A stretch of 64,000 nucleotides of DNA from Tenacibaculum sp. MAR_2009_124 (GTDB taxonomy: Bacteria; Bacteroidota; Bacteroidia; Flavobacteriales; Flavobacteriaceae), in contig NZ_FNSF01000005.1 of NCBI RefSeq assembly GCF_900105455.1, forward strand, positions 248,001 through 312,000. The letters run 5' to 3'. The translations under genes and the position numbers were made by a program. This document shows positions 37,155-45,992 of the stretch, in pieces; position 1 is the stretch's first letter, and each line of letters starts with the position of its first letter. The notes beneath the pieces were generated by a model. It had not been told where the DNA came from. It saw nothing but the letters and a program-made list of their open reading frames with translations, and ran no database searches.

Positions 37155-38264
37155 ATGAAATCAATTATAACAACCGCCGGAAAAATGCCCAGCAACAGTG
37201 GTTCAAACTTCTTTAGTTTCTTAAAAAAGCAAGCTTCCATAAAATTTCAAAAAGTAAATTTCCGTGCACTTGTATTCAAAGCTATTATCCCCATTACTTC
37301 TATTATACTATTTTTTGGTGCATGGCACTTGGGCTCTAAAATTTTATTTAATATCGAAGCAGACTTTAAAATTCAAAAAGCTTTGAATGACCAAGGTCAG
37401 GAAGCCGCCGATGCAGTAAAAGTATGTATAGCTTCGGGAGATTTAAGTTGTCAACCGAATACTTTGCCTTCACCAGCAAAAGTATGGGATTCGTTTATCT
37501 CTTTATTAAGAGACCATAGCATAATTAGTGCTGACAAAGCTGCTTTCAAAGAAAAAACAGCCATGCTAAACGAAAAGCGAATTACGGAAGGAAAGAACCC
37601 AATCGTATATACCGGTCGTCCTTCTTTTCTGGATCAAGTTATCAGAAGTTTAAAAACGGTTTTCGCAGGATTTCTTTTGGCCTTTTTTATAGCAGTTCCT
37701 TTGGGTATTTTCATAGGGTTAAGTCCTAGCTTAAAAAGCGCATTTAATTGGTTTATTCAAATATTCAAACCCGTATCACCTGTGGTTTGGTACTTACTTG
37801 TATTTATGATCGTCAAAACCTTATTAATAGATTCAAATGAAGACAGTTCGTTTACCATATCATTTATTAGTGTTGGTCTATGTTCAATGTGGGCTACACT
37901 TGTCAATACCGCCATGGGAGTCTCAACCGTAGACAAAGACTATATCAATGTTGCGAAAGTTTTAAAATTAGGAAACTTTCAAAAGATCATTAAAATTATA
38001 CTTCCTTCTTCCTTGCCGCTAATTTTTACTGGTTTAAAAATTACATTATCTGTGGCCTGGATGGTTTTAATTGCTATTGAATTACTCGCGCAAAGTCCAG
38101 GACTAGGCTTATTCGTTTGGGAAGAATTTCAAAATGGAGCCAATGACTCTAATGCTAAAATTATTGTAGCCATGTTCGTCATTGGAATTATTGGATTTCT
38201 ATTAGATCGATTTATGTTATTGATACAAAACTCTGTTTCCTTCAATAAAACAAGTGCTATTTAA
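37155..38264 (+). CDS. nrtB: Nitrate ABC transporter permease
   Basis: 369 residues, longer than typical NrtB (about 270) because of an N-terminal cytosolic stretch and a long loop after TM1. TM1 lies at about 40-58, then a periplasmic segment of about 100 residues with a Cys pair (VCIASGDLSC), then five membrane segments from about 170. The BPD permease EAA-type loop lies in VDKDYINVAKVLKLGNFQKI. It forms the inner-membrane channel with the two ATPases. It follows nrtA with a repeat in the 152 bp gap and precedes the first ATPase by 18 bp. Confidence 0.9.
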   Translation: MKSIITTAGKMPSNSGSNFFSFLKKQASIKFQKVNFRALVFKAIIPITSIILFFGAWHLGSKILFNIEADFKIQKALNDQGQEAADAVKVCIASGDLSCQPNTLPSPAKVWDSFISLLRDHSIISADKAAFKEKTAMLNEKRITEGKNPIVYTGRPSFLDQVIRSLKTVFAGFLLAFFIAVPLGIFIGLSPSLKSAFNWFIQIFKPVSPVVWYLLVFMIVKTLLIDSNEDSSFTISFISVGLCSMWATLVNTAMGVSTVDKDYINVAKVLKLGNFQKIIKIILPSSLPLIFTGLKITLSVAWMVLIAIELLAQSPGLGLFVWEEFQNGANDSNAKIIVAMFVIGIIGFLLDRFMLLIQNSVSFNKTSAI

Positions 38265-38282
38265 TCAGACAAATTTAGAATT

Positions 38283-39119
38283 ATGGCGTATTTAGAATTA
38301 AAGAATGTTTGCAAAACATATGGAGAAGGAACAAATGCTACAGAAGTACTATCAAATATCAATTTATCCATTAAAGAAGGAGAATTTGTAGCGATCGTAG
38401 GTTTTACGGGAAGTGGAAAAACCACCTTAGTAAATCTTATTAATGGTTTATTACAACCAACAAGTGGGAAAATTCTATTTAAAGAAAAAATGGTTACTGA
38501 AACGAGTCATGAACGAGGAGTTATATTTCAAAATTACTCTTTGTTGCCATGGCTAACGGTAGAACAAAATGTATTAATGGCGGTTAAAGAAGCCTTTCCG
38601 AAACGAAAAAAATCAGTTTGGAAGCGTAAATCAATGCATTATATAGAAATGGTGGGGCTTTCACATGCTTTAAACAAACTACCTCAAGAACTCTCTGGAG
38701 GAATGCGTCAACGTGTAGCTGTAGCAAGAGCCTTAGCAATGAAGCCTGATATGATTATCATGGACGAACCCTTAGGTGCTTTAGATGCATTAACGAGAGG
38801 AAATTTGCAAGATCAAATTTTAAATATTTGGGAAAAGGATAAGCGTACCGCACTTTTAATTACAAACGATGTCGATGAAGGGATATACATGGCTGATAGA
38901 ATTATCCCTTTACGTCCTGGTCCTAAAGCAACATTAGGCCCTGAGTTTCATATTGACATTGAGAGGCCTAGAAATAAAACGAAATTAAATGACAACCCTC
39001 ATTTTATGAAAACGCGTAATAGCATTATTGAATATCTCATGGATATTGGTAACGAAAGGAAATCGGAAATTAAAGAAGCCTTTGAACTTCCAGATTTAGC
39101 TCCTGCTACTTTCCTATAA
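38283..39119 (+). CDS. nrtC: Nitrate ABC transporter ATPase, degenerate H-loop
   Basis: 278 residues, a stand-alone ATPase without the NrtA-like C-terminal domain of cyanobacterial NrtC. Walker A GFTGSGKTT (about 40), Q-loop FQNYSLLPW, signature LSGGM, Walker B IIMDEP. The switch histidine is replaced by Asn195 (LLITNDVDEG), so one ATP site of the dimer should be impaired. It pairs with the next gene, 10 bp downstream, whose signature motif is altered, which places both changes in the same composite site. The symbol is by position; C and D cannot be told apart with certainty. Confidence 0.9.
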   Translation: MAYLELKNVCKTYGEGTNATEVLSNINLSIKEGEFVAIVGFTGSGKTTLVNLINGLLQPTSGKILFKEKMVTETSHERGVIFQNYSLLPWLTVEQNVLMAVKEAFPKRKKSVWKRKSMHYIEMVGLSHALNKLPQELSGGMRQRVAVARALAMKPDMIIMDEPLGALDALTRGNLQDQILNIWEKDKRTALLITNDVDEGIYMADRIIPLRPGPKATLGPEFHIDIERPRNKTKLNDNPHFMKTRNSIIEYLMDIGNERKSEIKEAFELPDLAPATFL

Positions 39120-39129
39120 AACAGATAAG

Positions 39130-39948
39130 ATGATAGATTTATTAAAACGAAAAAAAACAAGCATTCCAAGTCCTTCTATAACCGAAGTCATGCTTGACTT
39201 AAGAAACTTAAAAAAAGTATACCCAACACCAAAAGGAGATTATGTTGTTTTAGAAAACTTGAATCTTCAAATATTAAAAGAAGAATTTGTTACAATTATT
39301 GGTCATTCTGGATGTGGCAAAACCACAATGCTCTCAATGATTGCTGGACTAAACCCTATAACGGATGGTGAAATAGCCATTTTAGGAAAATCTATTCAAG
39401 GACCAGGTCCAGATAGAGGTGTTATATTTCAAGCTCCTAGCCTAATGCCTTGGATGACATCATTACAAAATGTATTGTTGGGCGTGAACAAGGTTTTTCC
39501 TCATGCCACAAAACAACAACGTAATGATATTGCAAAATACTATTTACAAAAAGTTGGTTTAGAAGATGCTTTTCATAAAAAGGCTTCAGAACTTTCTCAA
39601 GGGATGCAACAACGCGTAGGAATCGCGAGAGCTTTTGCTATAAAACCAAAGGTTTTACTTTTAGACGAACCTTTTGGAATGCTCGATTCCTTGACTAGAG
39701 GAGAACTACAAGACATTCTTATTGAAATTTGGAACAAAGAAAAAATTACCGCTATCATGATTACCCATGATGTTGACGAAGCTATTTTTTTAGCGGATCG
39801 TGTGGTGATGATGACTAGCGGACCAAAAGCTAAGATTGGTGACGTTCTTAACATCAACTTTGAAAGGCCCCGATCAAGAAAAGTAATATTAGAGCATAAT
39901 GACTACTATCGCTATCGCAAACATTTAATCGACTTTTTAGAACATTAG
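39130..39948 (+). CDS. nrtD: Nitrate ABC transporter ATPase, altered signature motif
   Basis: 272 residues. Walker A GHSGCGKTT, Q-loop FQAPSLMPW, Walker B LLLDEP and an intact switch histidine (MITHDVDEA). The signature reads LSQGM, with Gln157 where Gly is usual. It forms a heterodimer with the preceding ATPase on the permease NrtB. Downstream, after 22 bp, comes the outer-membrane barrel of the same operon. Confidence 0.9.
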   Translation: MIDLLKRKKTSIPSPSITEVMLDLRNLKKVYPTPKGDYVVLENLNLQILKEEFVTIIGHSGCGKTTMLSMIAGLNPITDGEIAILGKSIQGPGPDRGVIFQAPSLMPWMTSLQNVLLGVNKVFPHATKQQRNDIAKYYLQKVGLEDAFHKKASELSQGMQQRVGIARAFAIKPKVLLLDEPFGMLDSLTRGELQDILIEIWNKEKITAIMITHDVDEAIFLADRVVMMTSGPKAKIGDVLNINFERPRSRKVILEHNDYYRYRKHLIDFLEH

Positions 39949-39970
39949 AAATCAACTTAAAAAAAACATT

Positions 39971-41248
39971 ATGTTTAAAAACAGTTATTGCATATACTTA
40001 ATATTGATGGTATTTACCATACAGCTTTCTCAAGCACAATTCACTTTGAGTGGTGAATTTAGACCAAGAGCAGAAGCTAGACATGGTTTTGGAACTTTAA
40101 TTAACACAAATCAAGATTTAGGATTTGGCACCTCAACAAGAGCTCGGCTAAATGCAGGATTTAAGACGGATTCTTATGATTTTTACTTGAGTCTTCAAGA
40201 CGTTATGGTATGGGGAGAAAACAGACAAATTTTACCTGATGATCAAAACGATTCCTTTGCTATTTTCCAAGCTTGGGCAGCTATTAATCTAGGCAAAGGA
40301 TTTTCTACCAAAATTGGTAGGCAAGTATTGTCATACGATGACCAAAGAATACTTGGAGGGTTAGACTGGGCGCAACAAGGACGAAATCATGATGCCGCAT
40401 TAATCAAATATCAAAAAGATAAACTTGCCATAGATTTTGCTTTAGCTTATAATCAAGATTACGACAATCCTACGGGTTTTACTAATACCGGCAATACTTA
40501 TAATACAACAGGTTTTTTCTCTTATAAAACTATGCAAATGCTTCATTTATCAAAAAAATGGACTAACTTTTCAAGCAGTTTATTGGTAATGAATAATGGG
40601 TTTCAAAAGTATAAAGAAGACGGTGTAACTCCAGATGGAACTAACAATTTGCAAACCATAGGAGCTCATTTAAACTATAAAAAAGGTAAACTAGGAATCT
40701 CTGGAAATGCCTATTTCCAAACTGGAGAACGCCAAGGTTCTGTTGATGTTCAAGAAGCTAGCTTATTAGGGCTAGAATTTAGTTATAAAGCTGCGGATAA
40801 AATAACTGTAGAGCTGGGTATTGAAAGTATTAGCGGAGCGAAGGATGATTCAGCTGCTTTCTTTCCTCTCTATGGAACTAATCATAAATTTAATGGACTT
40901 ATGGATTATTTTTACGTGGGCAATCATGCGAACTCTATTGGATTAATTGACATTCATGCTAGCGCAAATTTTAATCTAGGAAAAAAAACTAACCTTATGA
41001 TCAAAGCCTTAAATTTCAGTGGTCATCAGGAATTATCTAGTGGAGAAAAATCATTAGGAACCGAAATTGATCTAGTTCTTAAAAAAGGATTTAAAGGATT
41101 TAACATTGTTGGTGGTTATTCCCAAATGTTTGCTAGTAATGGTATGTATGAATTAAAAGGCGTTTCAGAAAATTTAGCTTCGAATAACCAGAGTTGGGCT
41201 TGGATAATGCTGGTTATAAAGCCCCAATTCTTTACTACCTCAAAATAG
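39971..41248 (+). CDS. Alginate-export-type outer-membrane beta-barrel, probable nitrate porin
   Basis: 425 residues. Signal peptide (about 1-22, ending SQA/Q), then repeated amphipathic strands of the alginate-export porin type (SGEFRPRAEARHGFG; FSTKIGRQVLSYDDQRILGG, quoted in parts). It ends as a beta-barrel without a plug. The last strand carries aromatic residues but ends FTTSK. It is the last gene of the nitrate importer operon and probably gives nitrate a route across the outer membrane; the substrate is inferred from context only. Similar proteins export alginate in pseudomonads, but no alginate genes are present here. Confidence 0.8.
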   Translation: MFKNSYCIYLILMVFTIQLSQAQFTLSGEFRPRAEARHGFGTLINTNQDLGFGTSTRARLNAGFKTDSYDFYLSLQDVMVWGENRQILPDDQNDSFAIFQAWAAINLGKGFSTKIGRQVLSYDDQRILGGLDWAQQGRNHDAALIKYQKDKLAIDFALAYNQDYDNPTGFTNTGNTYNTTGFFSYKTMQMLHLSKKWTNFSSSLLVMNNGFQKYKEDGVTPDGTNNLQTIGAHLNYKKGKLGISGNAYFQTGERQGSVDVQEASLLGLEFSYKAADKITVELGIESISGAKDDSAAFFPLYGTNHKFNGLMDYFYVGNHANSIGLIDIHASANFNLGKKTNLMIKALNFSGHQELSSGEKSLGTEIDLVLKKGFKGFNIVGGYSQMFASNGMYELKGVSENLASNNQSWAWIMLVIKPQFFTTSK

Positions 41249-41252
41249 TATA

Positions 41253-41292
41253 TATACCCGTTTTACCAATTGAAATTACTTTTATTAAATGT
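41253..41292 (+). repeat. Decayed copy of the interspersed repeat (copy D)
   Basis: ATACCCGTTTTACCAATTGAAATTAC at its left (quoted to show the match in two parts: ATACC...TTTACCAAT and TGAAATTAC) resembles the left half of copies B and C. The right half is lost and runs into a terminator. Confidence 0.45.
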
Positions 41293-41294
41293 TA

Positions 41295-41330
41295 GGTTGC
41301 TCTTTTCACTTTGAGAGCAACCTTTTCTTT
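41295..41330 (+). terminator. Rho-independent terminator after the nitrate importer operon
   Basis: Stem GGTTGCTCT (41295-41303) pairs with AGAGCAACC (41314-41322) around a 10-base loop, followed by TTTTCTTT. It ends the nrt/barrel transcript before the AAA ATPase gene. Confidence 0.85.
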
Positions 41331-41367
41331 AACAAAAAATAATTACCTTTATACCAAAGAGATAGCT

Positions 41368-42903
41368 ATGTTAAAGAAAATATATGGAAGTGCCGTATTT
41401 GGCATTGAAGCCACTACTATTACGGTAGAAGTTAATATTGGAAAAGGAATTGGATATCACCTAGTAGGCTTGCCTGATAATGCTGTAAGAGAAAGCTCTT
41501 ATCGTATTTCAGCAGCTCTTAACAACATAGGTTATAAACTCCCTGGTAAGAAAATAACCATTAATATGGCACCTGCAGATATTCGTAAAGAAGGCGCCTC
41601 TTATGATGTTACTTTAGCCATCGGCATTCTCGCCGCTTCAAATCAAATAAACTCCGAAAACATTGAACAATACATTATCATGGGTGAATTATCTCTTGAT
41701 GGATGTGTACAGCCTATAAAAGGAGCTTTGCCCATTGCCATAAAAGCAAAAGAAGAGGGTTTTAAATACTTCATTCTTCCGAAAGAAAATGCCAAAGAAG
41801 CTGCTATTGTTGATGGCTTGGAGGTTTTAGGAATTGAAAACATTACTGATGTAATTGAGCATTTTAGTAGAACACAATCCATTGAATCCACTACAATAGA
41901 CACCAGAACCGAATTCTTTAAAAATCTAGAATTTCCTGAGTTCGATTTCGCAGATGTAAAGGGACAAGAGAGCATTAAAAGATGCATGGAAATAGCTGCT
42001 GCTGGCGGTCATAATATTATTCTTATTGGGCCTCCAGGAGCTGGAAAAACCATGTTAGCAAAACGATTACCATCAATTCTACCACCGATGACTTTACATG
42101 AAGCTCTCGAAACTACCAAAATACATTCTGTTGTTGGCAAAGTAAAGAATTCGGGACTCTTGTTTGAAAGACCTTTTCGGTCACCACATCATACTATTTC
42201 TGATGTGGCACTCGTTGGAGGTGGACAATATCCTCAACCTGGTGAAATTTCATTGGCTCACAATGGTGTTTTATTTCTTGACGAGCTTCCAGAATTTAAA
42301 AGAAGTGTTTTGGAAGTGATGCGACAGCCTCTTGAGGATCGAGAAGTAACGATTTCAAGAGCAAAATTTACGGTAAACTATCCTAGTAGTTTTATGCTAG
42401 TGGCAAGTATGAACCCCAGTCCATCAGGTTTTTTCCATGATGCTAGTTCTCCTGCCACCTCATCGCCTGCCGAAATACAGCGCTATTTAAGTAAAATATC
42501 AGGCCCTTTACTAGATAGAATTGACATCCATATTGAAGTAACTCCTGTTCCTTTTGATAAACTTTCCGATGAAAGAAAAGCAGAAAGTAGTGGAGAAATT
42601 AGAAATCGTGTCATCAAAGCAAGAGAATTGCAATCTTATAGATTTGAGTCTTTTGAAAACCTGCACTATAATGCTCAAATGAACGTAAAACATATACGAA
42701 ACTTTTGTAAACTATCAGATAAAAGTAAGAGCTTACTAAAAACGGCTATGGAAAAACTGAATTTATCAGCCAGAGCCTATGATAGAATTTTAAAAGTTTC
42801 TAGAACCATCGCCGATTTGGCTAATGAACAAGATATTCAACCTCATCATATTTCTGAGGCCATTCAATACCGAAGTTTAGATAGAGATGGTTGGTTGGGG
42901 TGA
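41368..42903 (+). CDS. YifB/ComM-like Mg-chelatase AAA ATPase
   Basis: 511 residues, usual for the family. N-terminal Lon-protease-like domain (GIEATTITVEVNIGKG), then AAA+ Mg-chelatase core with Walker A GPPGAGKTM and Walker B FLDELPEF, arginine-rich sensor regions, and the C-terminal helical domain (LNLSARAYDRILKVSRT). ComM homologues promote branch migration during natural transformation. A longer frame opens at 41311, but that would start inside the terminator stem, so I choose the ATG at 41368 (MLKKIYGSAVFG), which matches the family start. It appears monocistronic, with no link to its neighbours. Confidence 0.92.
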   Translation: MLKKIYGSAVFGIEATTITVEVNIGKGIGYHLVGLPDNAVRESSYRISAALNNIGYKLPGKKITINMAPADIRKEGASYDVTLAIGILAASNQINSENIEQYIIMGELSLDGCVQPIKGALPIAIKAKEEGFKYFILPKENAKEAAIVDGLEVLGIENITDVIEHFSRTQSIESTTIDTRTEFFKNLEFPEFDFADVKGQESIKRCMEIAAAGGHNIILIGPPGAGKTMLAKRLPSILPPMTLHEALETTKIHSVVGKVKNSGLLFERPFRSPHHTISDVALVGGGQYPQPGEISLAHNGVLFLDELPEFKRSVLEVMRQPLEDREVTISRAKFTVNYPSSFMLVASMNPSPSGFFHDASSPATSSPAEIQRYLSKISGPLLDRIDIHIEVTPVPFDKLSDERKAESSGEIRNRVIKARELQSYRFESFENLHYNAQMNVKHIRNFCKLSDKSKSLLKTAMEKLNLSARAYDRILKVSRTIADLANEQDIQPHHISEAIQYRSLDRDGWLG

Positions 42904-42988
42904 TATAAATCGTAAAAATCTACTTTAAATTACATTTCTTAATGGCAAAGAATCTAGCTTATTTAATCACAATGATTAGCCTAAATAA

Positions 42989-43016
42989 AAGCCCAAAAGA
43001 ACATCCTTTTGGGCTT
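42989..43016. terminator. Bidirectional terminator between convergent genes
   Basis: An 11 bp perfect stem, AAGCCCAAAAG with CTTTTGGGCTT, around a 6-base loop. It serves the AAA ATPase gene from the left and the DJ-1-like gene from the right. Confidence 0.8.
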
Positions 43017-43041
43017 ATTCATTAATTATTGATTGTATTAA

Positions 43042-43884
43042 TTATTTCGAAGTTACTTCAGGTTTTTCCTTCTCCAATTTAGCAATTATTGGGTCAACAC
43101 CAGCGGCGTACATCGTAGTCATAAATTGTAACACTTCAGGAGTTGTTTTCTCAGGACTTCCTCCTTCAAATGGAGGAAAAGGATCGTACTCCACATCTAA
43201 CATTACTCCTTCTGCATAGTTTCTACCAACGATTTCCTCTAGTAATGCTAAAGACATATCCATACCTGCGGTTACACCAGCAGATGTCCAATACTTCCCG
43301 TCTTTTGTATAACGCTTACCAGTAAACTTGGCACCATATTTAGCTAACATTTCTTTCGCTCTAAACCAATTGGTAGTTGCTTTTTTACCTTTCAACAATC
43401 CCGTGCTACCTAAAATCCACGCTCCTGTACAAACACTCGTTGTGTAAGTTGTTGTTTTATCAATTTTTCGAATCCAATCTTGTACTTCCTTATCATATGC
43501 CGCTTCAATGGTTCCTTTAAAACCTCCTGGAATGACCAAAACATCTAAACTATTTACTTGATCTATGGTCGTATCGGGCACAAATTCAATTCCTGTAACT
43601 GAGGTGACATTACCCAATTTTAAGGCTATCAACTGAGTTTTAGCTCCCATAATCTGACTTAGAATATATCTAGGGCCGAAAACATCTAGACTATTCACAC
43701 CATCATAGACCAAAACACCAATGGTTTTAATATTATGTGCTTTGGGCAGTACACTTGCCATTAATTCATCATGAGATAGTTCCTTTTCTACTATTTCTTC
43801 GTTGTCTTTAGATTTCTCTTTTTGTTGTTGCGAACAGCCCAGAAGAATTAAGAACAAGGCCATTATTATAAAGTTATTTTTCAT
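43042..43884 (-). CDS. Exported DJ-1/PfpI family lipoprotein
   Basis: 280 residues. A lipoprotein signal peptide (lipobox LLGC, Cys at about 17) and a charged linker precede a class I glutamine-amidotransferase-like DJ-1/PfpI domain (about 50-245). The nucleophile elbow Cys lies in TSVCTGAWILG, and GLLKGKKATTNW follows as in isonitrile hydratase and AraC-associated DJ-1 domains. Most relatives are cytosolic, so membrane anchoring outside the cytoplasm is the unusual point. The reaction is unknown. Transcribed alone, with a terminator shared with the convergent gene. Confidence 0.85.
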   Translation of the reverse strand: MKNNFIIMALFLILLGCSQQQKEKSKDNEEIVEKELSHDELMASVLPKAHNIKTIGVLVYDGVNSLDVFGPRYILSQIMGAKTQLIALKLGNVTSVTGIEFVPDTTIDQVNSLDVLVIPGGFKGTIEAAYDKEVQDWIRKIDKTTTYTTSVCTGAWILGSTGLLKGKKATTNWFRAKEMLAKYGAKFTGKRYTKDGKYWTSAGVTAGMDMSLALLEEIVGRNYAEGVMLDVEYDPFPPFEGGSPEKTTPEVLQFMTTMYAAGVDPIIAKLEKEKPEVTSK

Positions 43885-44060
43885 TTGTTTATTTTAAGTT
43901 TGGTGAGTTCATAAACAACCAACAAGTACTTAAGCATTATGTAAAAATTCATTACATGAGAATATATTTCTTATTGGTGGATACGACTATTATGAATTGT
44001 TTTTTTTATAAAGTCAATAGACTGAAAGAATGACTGACACATCTCTTAACCATTAATCTA

Positions 44061-44441
44061 TCAACTATTTAAACATGAAGGTGGATGAAAAATATCGTTT
44101 ATAAATTGAAAACTATAATTATTATCATAACCAAGAATACAACGCCCTTTTTCACAAAAAGCAATACCTTGAACATCTTTATTCGAATGAGAGACCAAAA
44201 CAAATTCATACTTAAAATGAACTAACTCTGGAAATTGTTGCTCTCTTTTATTTTGAGTTTCTTCCAATTGCTTTGTTAAATAACATTTTCCATTACAAGC
44301 AAGTTCTGGCTTTTCTTTATTAATGCATAAAAACTCTTTAATATACTCTTGATTCAGCAAAAAATCAATAATAACCACACCATTTGCTATGGGGTGAGCA
44401 TGCAATGTTAGAAGTAGAAATATGGCTATAGATTTTCTCAA
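44061..44441 (-). CDS. Small exported Cys-containing protein of unknown function
   Basis: 126 residues. The hydrophobic N terminus (SIAIFLLLTLHAHPIANG) could be a signal or anchor. The conserved-looking stretch CINKEKPELACNGKCYLTKQL has three cysteines in a CxxxKxxxx...CxGKCYL pattern that I associate with small proteins near metal- or siderophore-related TonB loci in Bacteroidota. More Cys occur at CEKGRC and near the end, so disulfides or metal binding are possible. The start is TTG (44441): a stop lies two codons upstream and no ATG follows in the frame. A terminator separates it from the Xus-like operon to the right, so it has its own transcript. Confidence 0.6.
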   Translation of the reverse strand: MRKSIAIFLLLTLHAHPIANGVVIIDFLLNQEYIKEFLCINKEKPELACNGKCYLTKQLEETQNKREQQFPELVHFKYEFVLVSHSNKDVQGIAFCEKGRCILGYDNNYSFQFINDIFHPPSCLNS

Positions 44442-44506
44442 AATTTAGTACTGTACTCAAATTTACAGCAGTCCTGTGTATTTTCCATGAAAAATCACAC
44501 ATAAAA

Positions 44507-44532
44507 AACGCGCACTTATAAAAGTACGCGTT
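44507..44532 (-). terminator. Terminator of the first Xus-like operon
   Basis: AACGCG and CGCGTT arms, continued after one mismatch by ACTT/AAGT, around a 4-base loop. On the minus strand it is followed by a TTTTTT tail. Confidence 0.75.
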
Positions 44533-44630
44533 CACATCCAATCAAATTGTTGTAATCGAAAATTATTAGTAGTAAGCTATTTTAATTGAATGTTTAATTA
44601 AACTTATATTCTGTGAAACCTAATAAGAGT

Positions 44631-45959
44631 TTAGAAATTTCTATGTAATGAATTTACGAATACATTATTACCATCTAAAGCCGCACCTTTTTCAAATCCA
44701 TTTGCACCACCTCCAATAGTAATTTTATATATATTAGCATCTCCTCCGTTTACATTTACAGGAATATAAAAATTACCATTTTCCACACAGTTTAACGAGA
44801 AAATATTAACATATGTCGCTTTTGGTATGTTTAACTCTGTAACCGTCTTAGTTTCTAAGTTAATTTCTACTAGCGTGCCATTATTCCCTGAAAGATCTCT
44901 CCAAACAGCTATATCTGCTTCTCTTACGACATTTGCATAAACAATATTGTTTCCAGCGTACCATGCATTCCAAATAGCAATTGGCTCAGTGAATTTCGAT
45001 GAAATATCAAATACATAATCATCATAATCCCCGTCTTTAATTCTAACAAATACGGTTGGCTTCTCGGCTAATTCATCATGTCCATACCAGTGGATACTGT
45101 TTAAATTATATTGATAAATATCACCGTTTTCTGTTTTAAATGCTCCATTCGTTCTATATCCCCCATTATTCCCTGCAGATGCATCATTCTTTAAAACCAC
45201 TGGATTGGTTATTGATGGATAATCAAATTTTATAGTTATCAAAGATTGAGCAAGTCCTGTTCTGTTAAGGTTTCCATAATAAGAACCAAAATATATTTTA
45301 TCGTCTTTCACTAATCCGTTAGCCCATAACGCTTTTTTACCATCAACATCTGGCATATTGAAAAACCCATGCTTTTCTACTGTAAATGTAGCTAGGTCAA
45401 TTATTGCAAAAGGAGCATCGCCATTTTCATTAGGAAAATTAGACAAGAATAAATCACCATTCCCAGTATCCTGAATATATCTATAAAAACTTCCAGGAAG
45501 CAATGCCGTCGTAGAAATGGCATCTCTCTTTACAAGACCATCAGTCGTAAATTCCATTTTATCAAGAGTTCCTTCATTACTATTTAAATAATAGAAAAAT
45601 CCATCAACACTGGCCGATAAATTTGCATAACCTTCATTTCCGTTTCCAACTATAGAAATAGCTCCTGAAGTAAGGTTATCAGTCGTTAAGAAATATCCTT
45701 CTTCTCCAACCTCTGCTCCAATTAAGAATTTAGAATTAATAGGGCCAAGAAAATCGCTGTCATCATCATTATTTGCAACATATCCTTCTGGTTGATCACA
45801 TGAGGTTTTTGACACATTTGGGTCTCCTAAACCATCGTTATCTGTATCTGCATACCAAACAGCTCCATTACAATCTTCATCTCCGCATGAAGTGAAGGTA
45901 GTTCCCATTGCTAAAACAAAGCAAAGTATCGTTAATTTTAAGATTTTATTTGTTGTCAT
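44631..45959 (-). CDS. DUF4374 (XusB-like) lipoprotein with MopE-type metal-binding insert
   Basis: 442 residues. Lipoprotein signal (lipobox FTSC, Cys at about 25). Residues 30-65 carry a WYADTDNDGLGDP...CDQPEGYV segment, the pattern of MopE-like metal-binding motifs, with the usual final DDCDD changed to DDDSD. The rest is a DUF4374 beta-propeller-like domain. In Bacteroides the DUF4374 lipoprotein XusB is a surface siderophore-binding partner of the receptor XusA, so a surface siderophore-capture role is likely here. It follows the TonB receptor by 33 bp in one operon. The ligand is unknown; the metal-binding insert is absent from the paralogue at 53824-55116. Confidence 0.85.
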   Translation of the reverse strand: MTTNKILKLTILCFVLAMGTTFTSCGDEDCNGAVWYADTDNDGLGDPNVSKTSCDQPEGYVANNDDDSDFLGPINSKFLIGAEVGEEGYFLTTDNLTSGAISIVGNGNEGYANLSASVDGFFYYLNSNEGTLDKMEFTTDGLVKRDAISTTALLPGSFYRYIQDTGNGDLFLSNFPNENGDAPFAIIDLATFTVEKHGFFNMPDVDGKKALWANGLVKDDKIYFGSYYGNLNRTGLAQSLITIKFDYPSITNPVVLKNDASAGNNGGYRTNGAFKTENGDIYQYNLNSIHWYGHDELAEKPTVFVRIKDGDYDDYVFDISSKFTEPIAIWNAWYAGNNIVYANVVREADIAVWRDLSGNNGTLVEINLETKTVTELNIPKATYVNIFSLNCVENGNFYIPVNVNGGDANIYKITIGGGANGFEKGAALDGNNVFVNSLHRNF

Positions 45960-45992
45960 AATTTAGTGTTTATCCGAATTGTTAATTTGTTT

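Noticed and set aside
41311..41367. Longer start for the YifB/ComM-like gene
   Set aside because: It begins inside the hairpin of the preceding terminator, and the added 19 residues are not part of the family.
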